DNA from: CAVTWJ01 sp964525605
GTDB taxonomy: Bacteria; Oederibacteriota; Muellerivitia; Muellerivitales; Muellerivitaceae
Assembly: GCA_964525605.1 (NCBI GenBank)
Contig: CAZGKT010000001.1
Coordinates: forward strand, 124,001-188,000
Direction: 5' to 3'
Length of the DNA: 64,000 nucleotides
The position numbers and the translations under genes were made by a program. Shown here piece after piece: positions 37,813-51,293 of the stretch. The notes below the pieces were generated by a model that was not told the DNA's origin, did no database searches, and saw only the letters and a list, made by a program, of their open reading frames with translations. Each line of letters starts with the position of its first letter. The stretch's first letter is position 1.

Positions 37813-37823
37813 CCCCCCGCCTT

Positions 37824-38807
37824 TTAAAAAAGGAATTCCTCATAAACTTTGCTCAAATCGGTGGTCGGCAGGTGGCTAGCGTCCTCGTAAGGCACCCGCG
37901 CGGGTGAAAACTTTTTCAGCATTGGGACCTGGGCCTGCATCCGTTCCACGTAGGTAGGCAACTTGATTTCGTAAAATACGCCCACCGGAATCCGATCCCC
38001 GTGATAATAGGCCATTTCAAACGCTTTCTTCTGTTTGTCGGTCACTTCATCAATATTGGTCGGATCCTTGACCGACCCATCATGTCCCATATCATTGATA
38101 TTGAAAATTCGCGGGACCTGGTTATTTTCTCCCTCTCCCTTAATTTTCTTGTTAAACCATTCAGCCGTATGAATGTCGTTAAAGGTTGGGCAAGGTTGAA
38201 GAACATCCAGAAGGGCCATGCCCTTATGTTCGATGGCCTTCTTAATCATTTCTTTGAGATGCTTTCCGTCAAAAGCATAGCTACGGCCAATCCAGGTGTA
38301 ACCCGCGCTCAAGGCAAGGGCCAACGGTTGGATTGCGTCATTCGTGTTGGGAAGAGGCAATGACTTGGTCTGTTGGCCCCGTCCCATGGTGGGTGCCGCC
38401 TGACCTTTGGTCAGGCCGTAGACTTCATTGGTATAAACGATATAGGCCATATCCACATTGCGACGTCCTGCGTGCACAAAATGACCCGCGCCGATACCGT
38501 AACCGTCCCCATCTCCTCCTACGGCAATAACTTCCAGGTCTGGATTGGCTAATTTGGCGCCAACCGCAAAGGGAAGGACTCTGCCGTGGAGCGTATGCAC
38601 TCCATGGCAGGACATATAGTTGAATGTCTTCCCTGAGCAACCAATTCCGGCGAAAACCATCGTTTCCCAAGGCGGAAGAGACAACTCTGCACAAGATTGC
38701 TGGATGGCTTGTAGAATTCCAAAGTCACCGCAACCGGGACACCAGTCGTTATGCACTTCACTCTTGTAAGCCGCAACGGTTAATGAGGTTTGCAGTTTAG
38801 AGACCAT
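37824..38807 (-). CDS. korB: 2-oxoacid:ferredoxin oxidoreductase subunit beta
   Basis: Thiamine-diphosphate subunit of a 2-oxoglutarate (or general 2-oxoacid) ferredoxin oxidoreductase, 327 residues. WCPGCGDFGIL holds the first cluster Cys residues, with further GIGCSGK, then the TPP motif GDGDGYGIG and the partner N-E-V-Y-G-L-T-K-G-Q. Works with KorA to convert 2-oxoacid + CoA to acyl-CoA + CO2 with reduced ferredoxin. Its start overlaps the korA end. A 2-oxoglutarate preference is inferred from subunit layout, not proven. Confidence 0.93.
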   Translation of the reverse strand: MVSKLQTSLTVAAYKSEVHNDWCPGCGDFGILQAIQQSCAELSLPPWETMVFAGIGCSGKTFNYMSCHGVHTLHGRVLPFAVGAKLANPDLEVIAVGGDGDGYGIGAGHFVHAGRRNVDMAYIVYTNEVYGLTKGQAAPTMGRGQQTKSLPLPNTNDAIQPLALALSAGYTWIGRSYAFDGKHLKEMIKKAIEHKGMALLDVLQPCPTFNDIHTAEWFNKKIKGEGENNQVPRIFNINDMGHDGSVKDPTNIDEVTDKQKKAFEMAYYHGDRIPVGVFYEIKLPTYVERMQAQVPMLKKFSPARVPYEDASHLPTTDLSKVYEEFLF

Positions 38808-40665
38808 AGGTCAGCACCACCTTTTCGATAGACTGTCCGGAAAGCGCATCCATTTCCGGAGTTACCTGATTTTTCACAAGCTTTTCAATTGAATCCAAAA
38901 TTTCATTCAAAGACATGGGGCGACCGGTGTATTTGACGATCTGAGATTTAATGAAAAGACCGGTGCTCATACGGATCAAGTGTCCCAACTGCGTCCCCCA
39001 GTTGCTCTCAACGAGAATCAACCGCTTCGCCTTTTTGAGGATTTTTTCGCTCGCAATCGGAAACGGATGCAACATACGGATATGCAGGCAATTGGCATTG
39101 ATACCTGCTTTTTTTAGGAGAGGGAGAGCGTCCGCGATCACCCCAAAGGTGGTTCCCCAACAAACAATCATGACCTCCGCATTTTCATCACCATGCAGGC
39201 TGAACTGCCGATCCTCGGGAATCTGTTCCAGCATAAGTTTATATTTTCCCATTCTCTTCTCGTGCATTTTCTTTCGAGATTCAGGATTTTCAGTGATGTG
39301 GCCATAATCATCGTGCTCATCCCCTGTCATCCAATAGGGACTTCCTTCCTGACCGGGATAGGGCCGGGAAGAAATGCCTGATTTTGCATCAGGGCGAAAA
39401 CGTGGAAACCCCTTGCCATCCGCTATAGCCGCTTCCAATTCCTGGGGAGTCGCCAACCTTCCCCGGTCTATCGAAAGATGATTTTCCTTAAAGGGCGGAA
39501 TAGTTTGGAGGCTGTGCGTTAGAAACTTGTCATTCAGAATAATGACTGGAGTTTGGAATTTGTCCGCATAGTTGAAGGATTCAAACGCCAGGTGAAAATG
39601 ATCTTCGATCGTGGAAGGTGACATCACAAGACGCGGATATTCTCCATGGCCACCATAGACCGAAAACATCAAATCACCTTGCTCATGTCGGGTAGGCAAA
39701 CCGGTCGAAGGCCCTCCTCGCTGATAATTAAAAACCACAATAGGAACTTCATTCATTCCACCCCACCCCAACCCCTCCGCCATCAGACAAAAACCAGGGC
39801 CGGAGGTAGCCGTTGAAGCCCTCACTCCAGTCGTCGAGGCACCCAAAGCCATTTCCACTGCGGCAATTTCATCTTCGCATTGAACCACGGCGATCCCGAA
39901 TTCGGGATGACTTTCAAGGTAATAACTCTCATCCGTCGCAGGGCTAATCGGATAATAGGATTGGTAACGACAACCGGCTTTCAGTTTTCCCAATGAGTTG
40001 GCTTGGGCTCCGTTAATCAACAACCGCTTTGGCATGTTCTTGATGGGTTCTAAATGGTAGGGGAACTGAGCATGCATTGCTTCCGGCAAGGCATCAACGG
40101 CCTCGTAAGCTTTTTTGACTGCAGCCATGTTAAGTGGGATAAACTTGGCCTTTTTGCCGGAATAAATTCGGGAAAGTGTTTCTTCCATCAGCGAAATGTC
40201 CATACGAAGAAGGGCGACCGAAGCTGCGACCGCAATCGTATTTTTAATGATGGATAATTTAGAATATTCCTCGCCGGTAACTTCCGCTACATGTCGCAAA
40301 ACCATGTTGAAATCGATGGGGAGTTTAACAACAGAAGATTTAACATTGAGATCATCCAAAGTGATTTTGGTGGGATCGTAAATTAGCGCCCCATCATTCA
40401 CCACCTCATGGGCATGAAGACGAGCTGTTGAGTCCTCAAAGGTCGCCAGAATATGAACATCATCCACATGGCTGTGAATTGGTTTATCAGACACGCGGAC
40501 CTGAAAATAACTGTGTTTTCCCTTGATGTTAGAATGGTATTCGCGTTTTCCAAAAATCCATAACCCGGCGGTGGCGCAAGCCTGGGAAAATAGATTGGCG
40601 GAAGAATCCACCCCCGTGCCTTGGGGTCCCCCAATCATCCATGACACTTCATTGACAACTTTCAT
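38797..40665 (-). CDS. korA: 2-oxoacid:ferredoxin oxidoreductase subunit alpha (gamma-alpha fusion)
   Basis: 622 residues. The gamma domain leads (about 1-190, GGPQGTGVDSSANLFSQA and KREYHSNIKGKHSYFQVRV), followed by the alpha pyrimidine-binding domain (about 210-600) with YPISPATDESYY, QCEDEIAAVEMALGAS, TSGPGF and QRGGPSTGLPTRHEQGDL. The gamma-alpha fusion is the standard KorA layout. ATG preceded by GGGGAG. Forms an operon with korB, with a promoter at 40709-40737. No separate ferredoxin-domain (delta) subunit lies beside it. Confidence 0.94.
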   Translation of the reverse strand: MKVVNEVSWMIGGPQGTGVDSSANLFSQACATAGLWIFGKREYHSNIKGKHSYFQVRVSDKPIHSHVDDVHILATFEDSTARLHAHEVVNDGALIYDPTKITLDDLNVKSSVVKLPIDFNMVLRHVAEVTGEEYSKLSIIKNTIAVAASVALLRMDISLMEETLSRIYSGKKAKFIPLNMAAVKKAYEAVDALPEAMHAQFPYHLEPIKNMPKRLLINGAQANSLGKLKAGCRYQSYYPISPATDESYYLESHPEFGIAVVQCEDEIAAVEMALGASTTGVRASTATSGPGFCLMAEGLGWGGMNEVPIVVFNYQRGGPSTGLPTRHEQGDLMFSVYGGHGEYPRLVMSPSTIEDHFHLAFESFNYADKFQTPVIILNDKFLTHSLQTIPPFKENHLSIDRGRLATPQELEAAIADGKGFPRFRPDAKSGISSRPYPGQEGSPYWMTGDEHDDYGHITENPESRKKMHEKRMGKYKLMLEQIPEDRQFSLHGDENAEVMIVCWGTTFGVIADALPLLKKAGINANCLHIRMLHPFPIASEKILKKAKRLILVESNWGTQLGHLIRMSTGLFIKSQIVKYTGRPMSLNEILDSIEKLVKNQVTPEMDALSGQSIEKVVLTYGL

Positions 40666-40708
40666 TTACGTCTCCCCATTTTGTTAAAATAAAAGATGCT
40701 ATTTCGTT

Positions 40709-40737
40709 AATATAGAATCGGGTTATTTAAAAAACAA
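40709..40737 (-). promoter_or_regulatory. Candidate promoter for korAB
   Basis: On the minus strand TTGTTT, 17-base spacer, TATATT (5 of 6 to the -10 consensus), about 44 bases before the korA ATG. A palindrome lies 38 bases further upstream. Confidence 0.5.
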
Positions 40738-40774
40738 TTCATTTGTCAATATTCATTCCCGCTTTTGGATATAA

Positions 40775-40792
40775 CGATAGGAATGCCTATCG
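40775..40792. promoter_or_regulatory. Perfect inverted repeat between korA and DUF2723 gene (possible operator)
   Basis: CGATAGG-AATG-CCTATCG, a 7-4-7 perfect dyad in the 239-base divergent gap. It sits upstream of the candidate korA promoter, in an activator-type position, and 113 bases before the plus gene at 40905. No terminator-type T tract follows, so an operator is more likely than a terminator. Confidence 0.5.
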
Positions 40793-40904
40793 ATTTTGTC
40801 ATTCTTCTTAGGTCCGTGTCATGATAGAGGTCACAAAGTCACAATTTTGTCTTAATCTGATTAAGATATGCGGTTTCTTTTAAAGATTTCCCAAAGGATA
40901 AACG

Positions 40905-42863
40905 GTGGTATTTAAAAGAAACCAGCCCCTCTCCGCAATCACTTTACCCGGTACCGTAAACTTAAATTCGTCGCTTCCAGTTAGTCCCCGTCCGGCCAGT
41001 TTGTATATAACCCTCGGAGTTAGCCTAGCGGCCTTTTTGATACCATTTATTGTTTATTTGGTAACCCTCAATCCTGCGCTTTTTAGGAACGACTCACCAG
41101 AGGTTGTGGTTGGTTGTGTGGGGCTGGGAATCATCCATGCGCCCGGGTATCCCCTCTTCATTCTCATCGGAAGGTTGTTCTCGTTATTTCCCATCGGCAA
41201 CCCGGCCATGACGCTTAACCTCTTTGCGGCCTTCCTGGGCGGCTTCGCCACTCTTCTGTTCTTTCTTAACGCACGCCTTTTTTTGAACCGTCCCTCATTT
41301 TTTGACCTCACCTCCCCATCCCCGACTCATATGGAACTAATCTGCCTATTCTCCGCTTTAAATTTCGGCCTCTCCCAAACCTTCTGGAGCAACTCACTGG
41401 TTTCCAAGGGAGGCATCTATGTTTTGCAAATCGTCCTGGAACTTTCGCTCGTTCTTACCACCCAAATTTTTCTCGCAAAGGAGAAAAAACCCAAACCCAG
41501 TATTTTTTTATTGTTTCTATTTATTTTCGCGTTGGGGTTCTGCAACCACTGGCCCACCCAAGCGTTTTTGGGGTTTCTCGTGGCGTCGGCAGCATTATTT
41601 TCCCGGGCAAATAAACAAAAACTTGATCTCTCCCCAAAGCAAATCATTTTAGGATTTTCCCAATCGATTTTCGCCCTCAGCCTTTACCTTTATTTACCCA
41701 TTCGTGCATTTGCAAAACCCATCATCGATTTTGGTGCACCCACGAATCTTTTTCGCTTTTTGGAAACAATTACGCGAATGAACTATCTAAAGGTGGAAAC
41801 CCTAGCGACTGCCCCTGTCGGATCCTATCTGTCATTGTTTTATAAAATGGAATATATCTCCAACCACACCTTGAGAGAATTCTGTCCGTTTTTCCTGTTT
41901 TTCGTTTTGGCGGGAAGTTATTTTCTGTTCAAACGGGACAAACCATTGTGTCTTTCTGCCGTAGGTTTGATGGCACTCGTGCTTGTTACCAATATTTTTT
42001 ATCTTCAGGCCACTCCCATTGAATATTGGCATATCGCCGATCATTTACTAACAAATAACTGGGTCATCGGATTTTTGGGGTGTATCGGTTTATTTTCTCT
42101 CTTTTCCAAAATTAACCGCTTTGGAAAACACCTTCTTTTATTTTGCTTACTCGCGATGGTTCCTTTGGTGTACCTCAACGGCATCCAGGCCAACAACCAA
42201 ACCCGGCAATTTCTTTATGTCGGCTACGGTCTTACCGCTCTCAAATCATTGCCCCTTGACTCCATTTATTTCTCGGAGAATGATTACGATTACTTCTCAG
42301 CTCTCTATCTAACGGAAACCCTCCAGTTACGCCCTGACATCCATTTAATTCTCACGCCTTTTTTAGACAAGGTTTATCAGTTTGATAACGCGTTAGAACG
42401 CGTCAAACCTTTATTTGCAAAACAAAGTGATGTGTTCAGCAAAGAACAAGTCTACAGATGTGTCACGAACACCGATTTTGGCCATCCTCTTTATTGCACT
42501 TTTCCGGACGCCTACTTTTCAACCTCTTATTTAGCCTCGCATTCACGATTAGCCTTTGAGCCACATGACCTTTTGACCCATATCCTCAACCCAAGTGAAA
42601 AACCCATTCCAAAAAGTGATTTCTATTTCTTGCGTGACTTTCAGGAACACTACCTCGACCCGGAAATATTTAATCCAAACGAGATCAACGGGCTGCTGAA
42701 AGAAATTTGCGCTTACCCACTGCTCAATGCAGCTAAATATGAAACAGTATTTGGAAATACCCAACACCGGGATTGGTATTTCGTCTCGGCCCTCGAACTA
42801 ATCAGTGAACCAAATTTCTTCAATACTGTCATACGAGAATACAAAAATAAAACAACCCGTTAA
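40905..42863 (+). CDS. DUF2723-family membrane protein
   Basis: 652 residues, about 11 predicted helices and a soluble C-terminal part (about 470-652). The family mark is the first loop F-R-N-D-S-P-E (about 61-67) followed by GIIHAPGYPLFILIGRLF, as in DUF2723 proteins, which resemble GT-C sugar transferases. GTG start with AAAGGA 6 bases upstream. It is divergent from korA and has no clear operon partner. Activity unknown; a glycan role is inferred. Confidence 0.85.
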   Translation: MVFKRNQPLSAITLPGTVNLNSSLPVSPRPASLYITLGVSLAAFLIPFIVYLVTLNPALFRNDSPEVVVGCVGLGIIHAPGYPLFILIGRLFSLFPIGNPAMTLNLFAAFLGGFATLLFFLNARLFLNRPSFFDLTSPSPTHMELICLFSALNFGLSQTFWSNSLVSKGGIYVLQIVLELSLVLTTQIFLAKEKKPKPSIFLLFLFIFALGFCNHWPTQAFLGFLVASAALFSRANKQKLDLSPKQIILGFSQSIFALSLYLYLPIRAFAKPIIDFGAPTNLFRFLETITRMNYLKVETLATAPVGSYLSLFYKMEYISNHTLREFCPFFLFFVLAGSYFLFKRDKPLCLSAVGLMALVLVTNIFYLQATPIEYWHIADHLLTNNWVIGFLGCIGLFSLFSKINRFGKHLLLFCLLAMVPLVYLNGIQANNQTRQFLYVGYGLTALKSLPLDSIYFSENDYDYFSALYLTETLQLRPDIHLILTPFLDKVYQFDNALERVKPLFAKQSDVFSKEQVYRCVTNTDFGHPLYCTFPDAYFSTSYLASHSRLAFEPHDLLTHILNPSEKPIPKSDFYFLRDFQEHYLDPEIFNPNEINGLLKEICAYPLLNAAKYETVFGNTQHRDWYFVSALELISEPNFFNTVIREYKNKTTR

Positions 42864-43021
42864 TACCTCTCCTCTACTCTTTTATGAATTAATAAACCCT
42901 TTGTAAAACGTATTGGCTTGAAAAATGGTGTTCTAGTTAATATTTTTCCTTTTTTGTTGGGTTGAAGTAATTCACAAATTGATCATTCCTGATTAAATAA
43001 ACAAACAACACTGTTCAATAA

Positions 43022-43057
43022 ATAAAAAACCCAACCTCTCAATTGAAAGGTTGGGTT
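43022..43057 (-). terminator. rRNA operon terminator
   Basis: Stem AACCCAACCT/AGGTTGGGTT around a loop that is itself partly palindromic (TCAATTGA), with an A-rich stretch on the plus strand giving a T tract on the transcript. It lies just after the 5S gene on the minus strand. The 205 bases between the DUF2723 stop and the 5S hold only this hairpin. Confidence 0.8.
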
Positions 43058-43068
43058 CGTTTTAAAAT

Positions 43069-43185
<117 letters not shown>

Positions 43186-43222
43186 ACATCGAGATCGTTA
43201 ACTGTTATTAGCAGTTAAAAAG

Positions 43223-43239
43223 ATTGATTGAAATACTAT
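43223..43239. repeat. 23S processing stem, 3' arm
   Basis: This 17-base segment is the perfect reverse complement of 46370-46386. The two arms flank the 23S gene and would form the double-stranded stem cut by RNase III in the precursor. Confidence 0.75.
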
Positions 43240-43280
43240 CCTTGAACCAAAGTGGATTAGGAATTGCGGTGAAGATGAAA

Positions 43281-46316
<3,036 letters not shown>

Positions 46317-46369
46317 ATGCTTCTTCGCCACCGCATAAGAATTCACTAATGCACTCGGTTCAGCTAATA

Positions 46370-46386
46370 ATAGTATTTCAATCAAT
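46370..46386. repeat. 23S processing stem, 5' arm
   Basis: Perfect 17-base inverse of 43223-43239. On the minus strand it is preceded by GGTTCTTTGACAATTG, which resembles a boxA antitermination site, and a small hairpin (CCGCTTTT/AAAAGCGG, near 46402-46418). Confidence 0.75.
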
Positions 46387-46522
46387 TGTCAAAGAACCGC
46401 CCCGCTTTTAAAAAGCGGTTCTGGCCATCAGCCAGAAGATACTTTCACTCAAGAAGTAAAAGCTCCGTGAATTTCTAGCAATAAAAATTCACGCAACCTT
46501 CACTCGAAGCCACCACCATTTA

Positions 46523-46598
46523 TGGTGGAGATGACCGGGATCGAACCGGTGACCCCCTGCTTGCAAAGCAGGTGCTCTCCCAACTGAGCTACATCCCC
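46523..46598 (-). tRNA. tRNA-Ala (anticodon TGC)
   Basis: 76 bases with encoded CCA. Acceptor GGGGATG, D arm with AGCTCAGTTGGGAGAGC, anticodon loop TTTGCAA, and T arm GGTTCGATCCC. It is the second spacer tRNA between 16S and 23S. Confidence 0.96.
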
Positions 46599-46627
46599 CC
46601 GGATCTAACCAGAAGCCCACGCATAGA

Positions 46628-46704
46628 TGGTGGGCCTAACTGGAGTCGAACCAGTCACCTCGCCCTTATCAGGGGCGCGCTCTAACCAACTGAGCTATAG
46701 GCCC
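46628..46704 (-). tRNA. tRNA-Ile (anticodon GAT)
   Basis: 77 bases with encoded CCA. Acceptor GGGCCTA pairs with TAGGCCC, anticodon loop CTGATAA, T arm GGTTCGACTCC. Usual Ile-Ala order of a bacterial rrn spacer. Confidence 0.96.
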
Positions 46705-46764
46705 ATCCCAGTTTGGCGCAGACAGGCAAAAAAATGCCCTCAACTTTAAAAGAACCGATTCGGT

Positions 46765-46791
46765 ATCGGTCTCTCAAAACTAAATAGTGCT
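46765..46791. repeat. 16S processing stem, 3' arm
   Basis: 27 bases that match the reverse complement of 48473-48499 with two mismatches. The arms flank the 16S gene and would form its precursor stem. Confidence 0.75.
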
Positions 46792-46864
46792 CAACTTGTT
46801 TAGGTATCCACTTGGAGTTACGTTAAGGCGCACCCTAAATAGGGTTCCCCTAACATGTTCTCCA

Positions 46865-48418
<1,554 letters not shown>

Positions 48419-48675
48419 TTGAGGCTCTAAAAACTCAAACTACTATTGACTAGCACCCAAACTTATTTCGTAAGCACTATTTAGTTTTCAAAGACCGATC
48501 ACAGACAAGCATCCATACGATGCTTACCCCACCGGAGACAACAATATTCGCCGGTGCCGTAAGCACCGCAATCGAAGCCAACTTACATTCGATTGTGTGG
48601 GTATCGTATTTAAAAGAACAACTTCACCGCTCACCAGAGGAGCAGGGGCCACAAGCCATAGTGGCCGGGGAATGT
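48419..48675 (-). other. rrn leader region
   Basis: About 260 bases of transcribed leader between promoter and 16S. It contains the 5' arm of the 16S stem with a boxA-like GGTCTTTGAAAACT, an inverted repeat CACCGG...CCGGTG (48530-48556) and GGCCAC...GTGGCC (48647-48666). No gene seen. Confidence 0.6.
48473..48499. repeat. 16S processing stem, 5' arm
   Basis: Inverse of 46765-46791 with two mismatches in 27 bases. It includes the boxA-like element of the leader. Confidence 0.75.
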
Positions 48676-48704
48676 GTTATACAAAAATAGCTCTTCCCCG
48701 TCAA
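48676..48704 (-). promoter_or_regulatory. rRNA operon promoter
   Basis: On the minus strand TTGACG, 17-base spacer, TATAAC: near-consensus sigma70 boxes, about 260 bases upstream of the 16S 5' end, a normal rrn layout. Confidence 0.7.
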
Positions 48705-48730
48705 CAATATTTTACATAATCTTTAAATAT

Positions 48731-50215
48731 TCAGCCAACACTTAAAGAGGCGCCAGACGCCTTATATATTGGGCTTTTTTCATTGGAATCGTGGGAAATC
48801 CAGCTATTTATAAAATCTTTCGCTTGAAAATATGTCTTTTGAAAATCGTTCCAGCTATGGATTTTTTTTAATCTTTTAAAAATATAGGTTGGTCTTAAAT
48901 AAAATTCACGGTATGCGCGAATTCGGGCTTTCTGCAGTTGCTCCGACGATAATGTCGGTAAATTCAAAACAGGTTGATTTAACTCATATTTTGAATAATC
49001 TTCGGTTGAAATCCATCCATTTTTTTTGCCCATGTCTTCCAATTCCGTTTTGGGGAAAGGTATGGCGCAATAAAACTGAGCGTAATCAGGGTCCATTTCC
49101 TTAACATATTCTATGGTTTTATTAATCGTTTCAATCGTCTCGCCAGGCAATCCAAAAATGATATGGGTTAGTACTTCGATTCCAGCCATCTTTGTTAAGC
49201 GAACCGCGTCTTTAGCCTGTTGGGCGTTTGCTCCTTTTTTCATTTTTTCTAAGATTTCATCAACGCCCGATTCAACTCCATATGAAACACCTATACATCC
49301 CGAGGATTTCATCTCGCCAAGAACTTCTGCATCCACATGATCAACACGGCTATTCGCCATCCAACGGATTTTCTTATCCATTCCCCGGCGGTTGATCTCC
49401 GCGCATACGTCCAAGACGAATTTTTTACTCTGATTAAACGTATCAGACCACATAGTAAAGTTTCGAATATGATGTTTCTCAAGACACTCCTGCATCTCAT
49501 CGCCTACATTTTCCGCGCTTCGCAATCGTAATTTTTTTCCATAATATTGATGGGCTGTGCAATAAATACAAGAGTAGGGACATCCCCGGCTGGTGATAAT
49601 AAGGGTATAGGGTTCATTAATCACGGGAAGGGTGTATCGGGCATTTTCAAGCAAATGCCGAGCGGCAAAGGGCAAGTCATCTAAATTCTCATTAAAGGGA
49701 CGATCGTCATTGTTTACGATCGTTCCATCGGTGTTTTTAAACGTAATTCCCAGGACCTGACCAAGTCCCTTTCCTTTTTCGATCGCATCAACAAGATCTT
49801 GGGTTGTCAATTCAGGTTCGCGACGAATCACCGAATCCAAGCCCGAAGCCATAAGAACTTCTTCTGGCAAAGATGTGGCGTGATTTCCGATCACTGTGAA
49901 ATGCGATTTCGTGAGTGGTCGCATCCGGTTGATGACCTCAATATCGCTTGCCGAGGTCGCGGTTGACATATTAAACAATACAAAACCCGGGTTGAATTCT
50001 GTAATAGCCGTCTTTAAGCCTTCCACATCCACATCATTGGCAATACAATCTAAAATCTTCACATCATGATTTTTGGCTTCTAGGGCTCCCGCTATCATCG
50101 GAAGTGAGATGGGGACCATAACATATTGGAAAGAATTGAGTCTTTGTTCGCACCTGCCTTCACGGATATATTTCATGCCATTGCAAGTCGGTGGATTCAC
50201 AATCAAGGTTTTCAA
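48731..50215 (-). CDS. Radical SAM protein with B12-binding domain
   Basis: 494 residues. An N-terminal cobalamin-binding-type Rossmann domain (about 1-150, VNPPTCNG and DVKILDC) leads a radical SAM core (about 200-420) with the cluster motif C-P-Y-S-C-I-Y-C. The GxxG-type stretch FGLPGETIETI and glycine-rich VESGVDE follow. It is a BchE-like or methylase-type enzyme; the substrate is unknown. TTG start with GGGGAG upstream, a typical alternative start in this part of the window. It lies next to the opp-like ATPases but on the same strand with a 133-base gap. Confidence 0.86.
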   Translation of the reverse strand: MKTLIVNPPTCNGMKYIREGRCEQRLNSFQYVMVPISLPMIAGALEAKNHDVKILDCIANDVDVEGLKTAITEFNPGFVLFNMSTATSASDIEVINRMRPLTKSHFTVIGNHATSLPEEVLMASGLDSVIRREPELTTQDLVDAIEKGKGLGQVLGITFKNTDGTIVNNDDRPFNENLDDLPFAARHLLENARYTLPVINEPYTLIITSRGCPYSCIYCTAHQYYGKKLRLRSAENVGDEMQECLEKHHIRNFTMWSDTFNQSKKFVLDVCAEINRRGMDKKIRWMANSRVDHVDAEVLGEMKSSGCIGVSYGVESGVDEILEKMKKGANAQQAKDAVRLTKMAGIEVLTHIIFGLPGETIETINKTIEYVKEMDPDYAQFYCAIPFPKTELEDMGKKNGWISTEDYSKYELNQPVLNLPTLSSEQLQKARIRAYREFYLRPTYIFKRLKKIHSWNDFQKTYFQAKDFINSWISHDSNEKSPIYKASGASLSVG

Positions 50216-50348
50216 GCGAGTCTCCCCAGAAGCTGTGATGGAATTGAAGAATTTAATTTGGATAATTTTGACGGGCAGGTCTAATTGATATTCATTTTCA
50301 GGCTACCACCATTTTGGATATTTAGCCATACCGGTACCTTTTATCTCG

Positions 50349-51293
50349 TCACCGCAAGGCTTTCCAGCAGGCCACCCTCCAATTTTCGCCAATTTTCTCA
50401 AGCTTTTGTGGACTTTCTTTACATCTGTTTTCTACAAGTGGACAACGAGAAGTAAATGGGCATCTCTGCAATATTTTTGTGGGACTTGGCGGATCCCCAT
50501 TTAAAAAAATGTGTTTTCCTTCGCTCGCGGCAAGCAATACCTGGGTATAGGGATGTCGGGGTTGTTCCAAAACCTTATCAGTCGGTCCCAGTTCAACAAT
50601 TTTTCCCAAATACATCACCGCCACTCGATCACTTAGATCTCCGACGATTCGCAAATCATGTGATATGAACAGGTAACCAACTCCCGTCCGTTCGTTTATT
50701 TCCTTTAACAAATTCAAAATTGAACTTTGTGTCGTAACATCTAAGCTCGACAGCGGTTCATCCAAAATGATTAATTTCGGATTCAACGCCAAGACCCGAG
50801 CTAGGGCGATTCTTTGCCTTTGTCCACCTGAAAATTGATGCGGATATTTATTCAAATCTTTGACTGATAATCCCACGCGCTCGATCAAAGTTGTAATTAT
50901 CCCATCATGGGGCCCAATTTCTTTTTTTCTTTTAACCTTGTGCAAAGCCTCTTCAAGCATTGATTTAGTTTTTTGGCGTGGATTTAAAGACGCATAGGGA
51001 TTTTGAAATACCATTTGATAACTCGACCGTAGGAGAGGAACCGAACCATGCCCCGAGTCGGAAATATCGTTTCCATCCCATTCTACATTTCCTTCTGTGG
51101 GGCGGATCAACCCTATAGCGCAGCGCCCCAATGTGCTTTTACCGCATCCCGATTCCCCTACGACTCCGAGAATTTCACCCCGTTCAATATCCAATGAGAC
51201 ATCGTTTAAGGCATAAACATAGGTTTCAGGCGCCCCCCAAAATGTTTTTCTGCCCGTGAATCGATGGCTTACATTTACAAGGGATAAAAGCAA
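50349..51293 (-). CDS. Oligopeptide-type ABC transporter ATPase (OppF/DppF)
   Basis: 314 residues, ABC ATPase with Walker A GESGCGKST, signature FSGGQRQRIALARV, Walker B LIILDEP, and the OppF-type C-terminal cluster region CPFTSRCPLVENRC. TTG start with GGGAGG upstream; it overlaps the end of the partner by 19 bases. No permease or binding protein is present in the window, so this is an ATPase pair whose membrane partner must be elsewhere. Confidence 0.9.
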   Translation of the reverse strand: MLLSLVNVSHRFTGRKTFWGAPETYVYALNDVSLDIERGEILGVVGESGCGKSTLGRCAIGLIRPTEGNVEWDGNDISDSGHGSVPLLRSSYQMVFQNPYASLNPRQKTKSMLEEALHKVKRKKEIGPHDGIITTLIERVGLSVKDLNKYPHQFSGGQRQRIALARVLALNPKLIILDEPLSSLDVTTQSSILNLLKEINERTGVGYLFISHDLRIVGDLSDRVAVMYLGKIVELGPTDKVLEQPRHPYTQVLLAASEGKHIFLNGDPPSPTKILQRCPFTSRCPLVENRCKESPQKLEKIGENWRVACWKALR

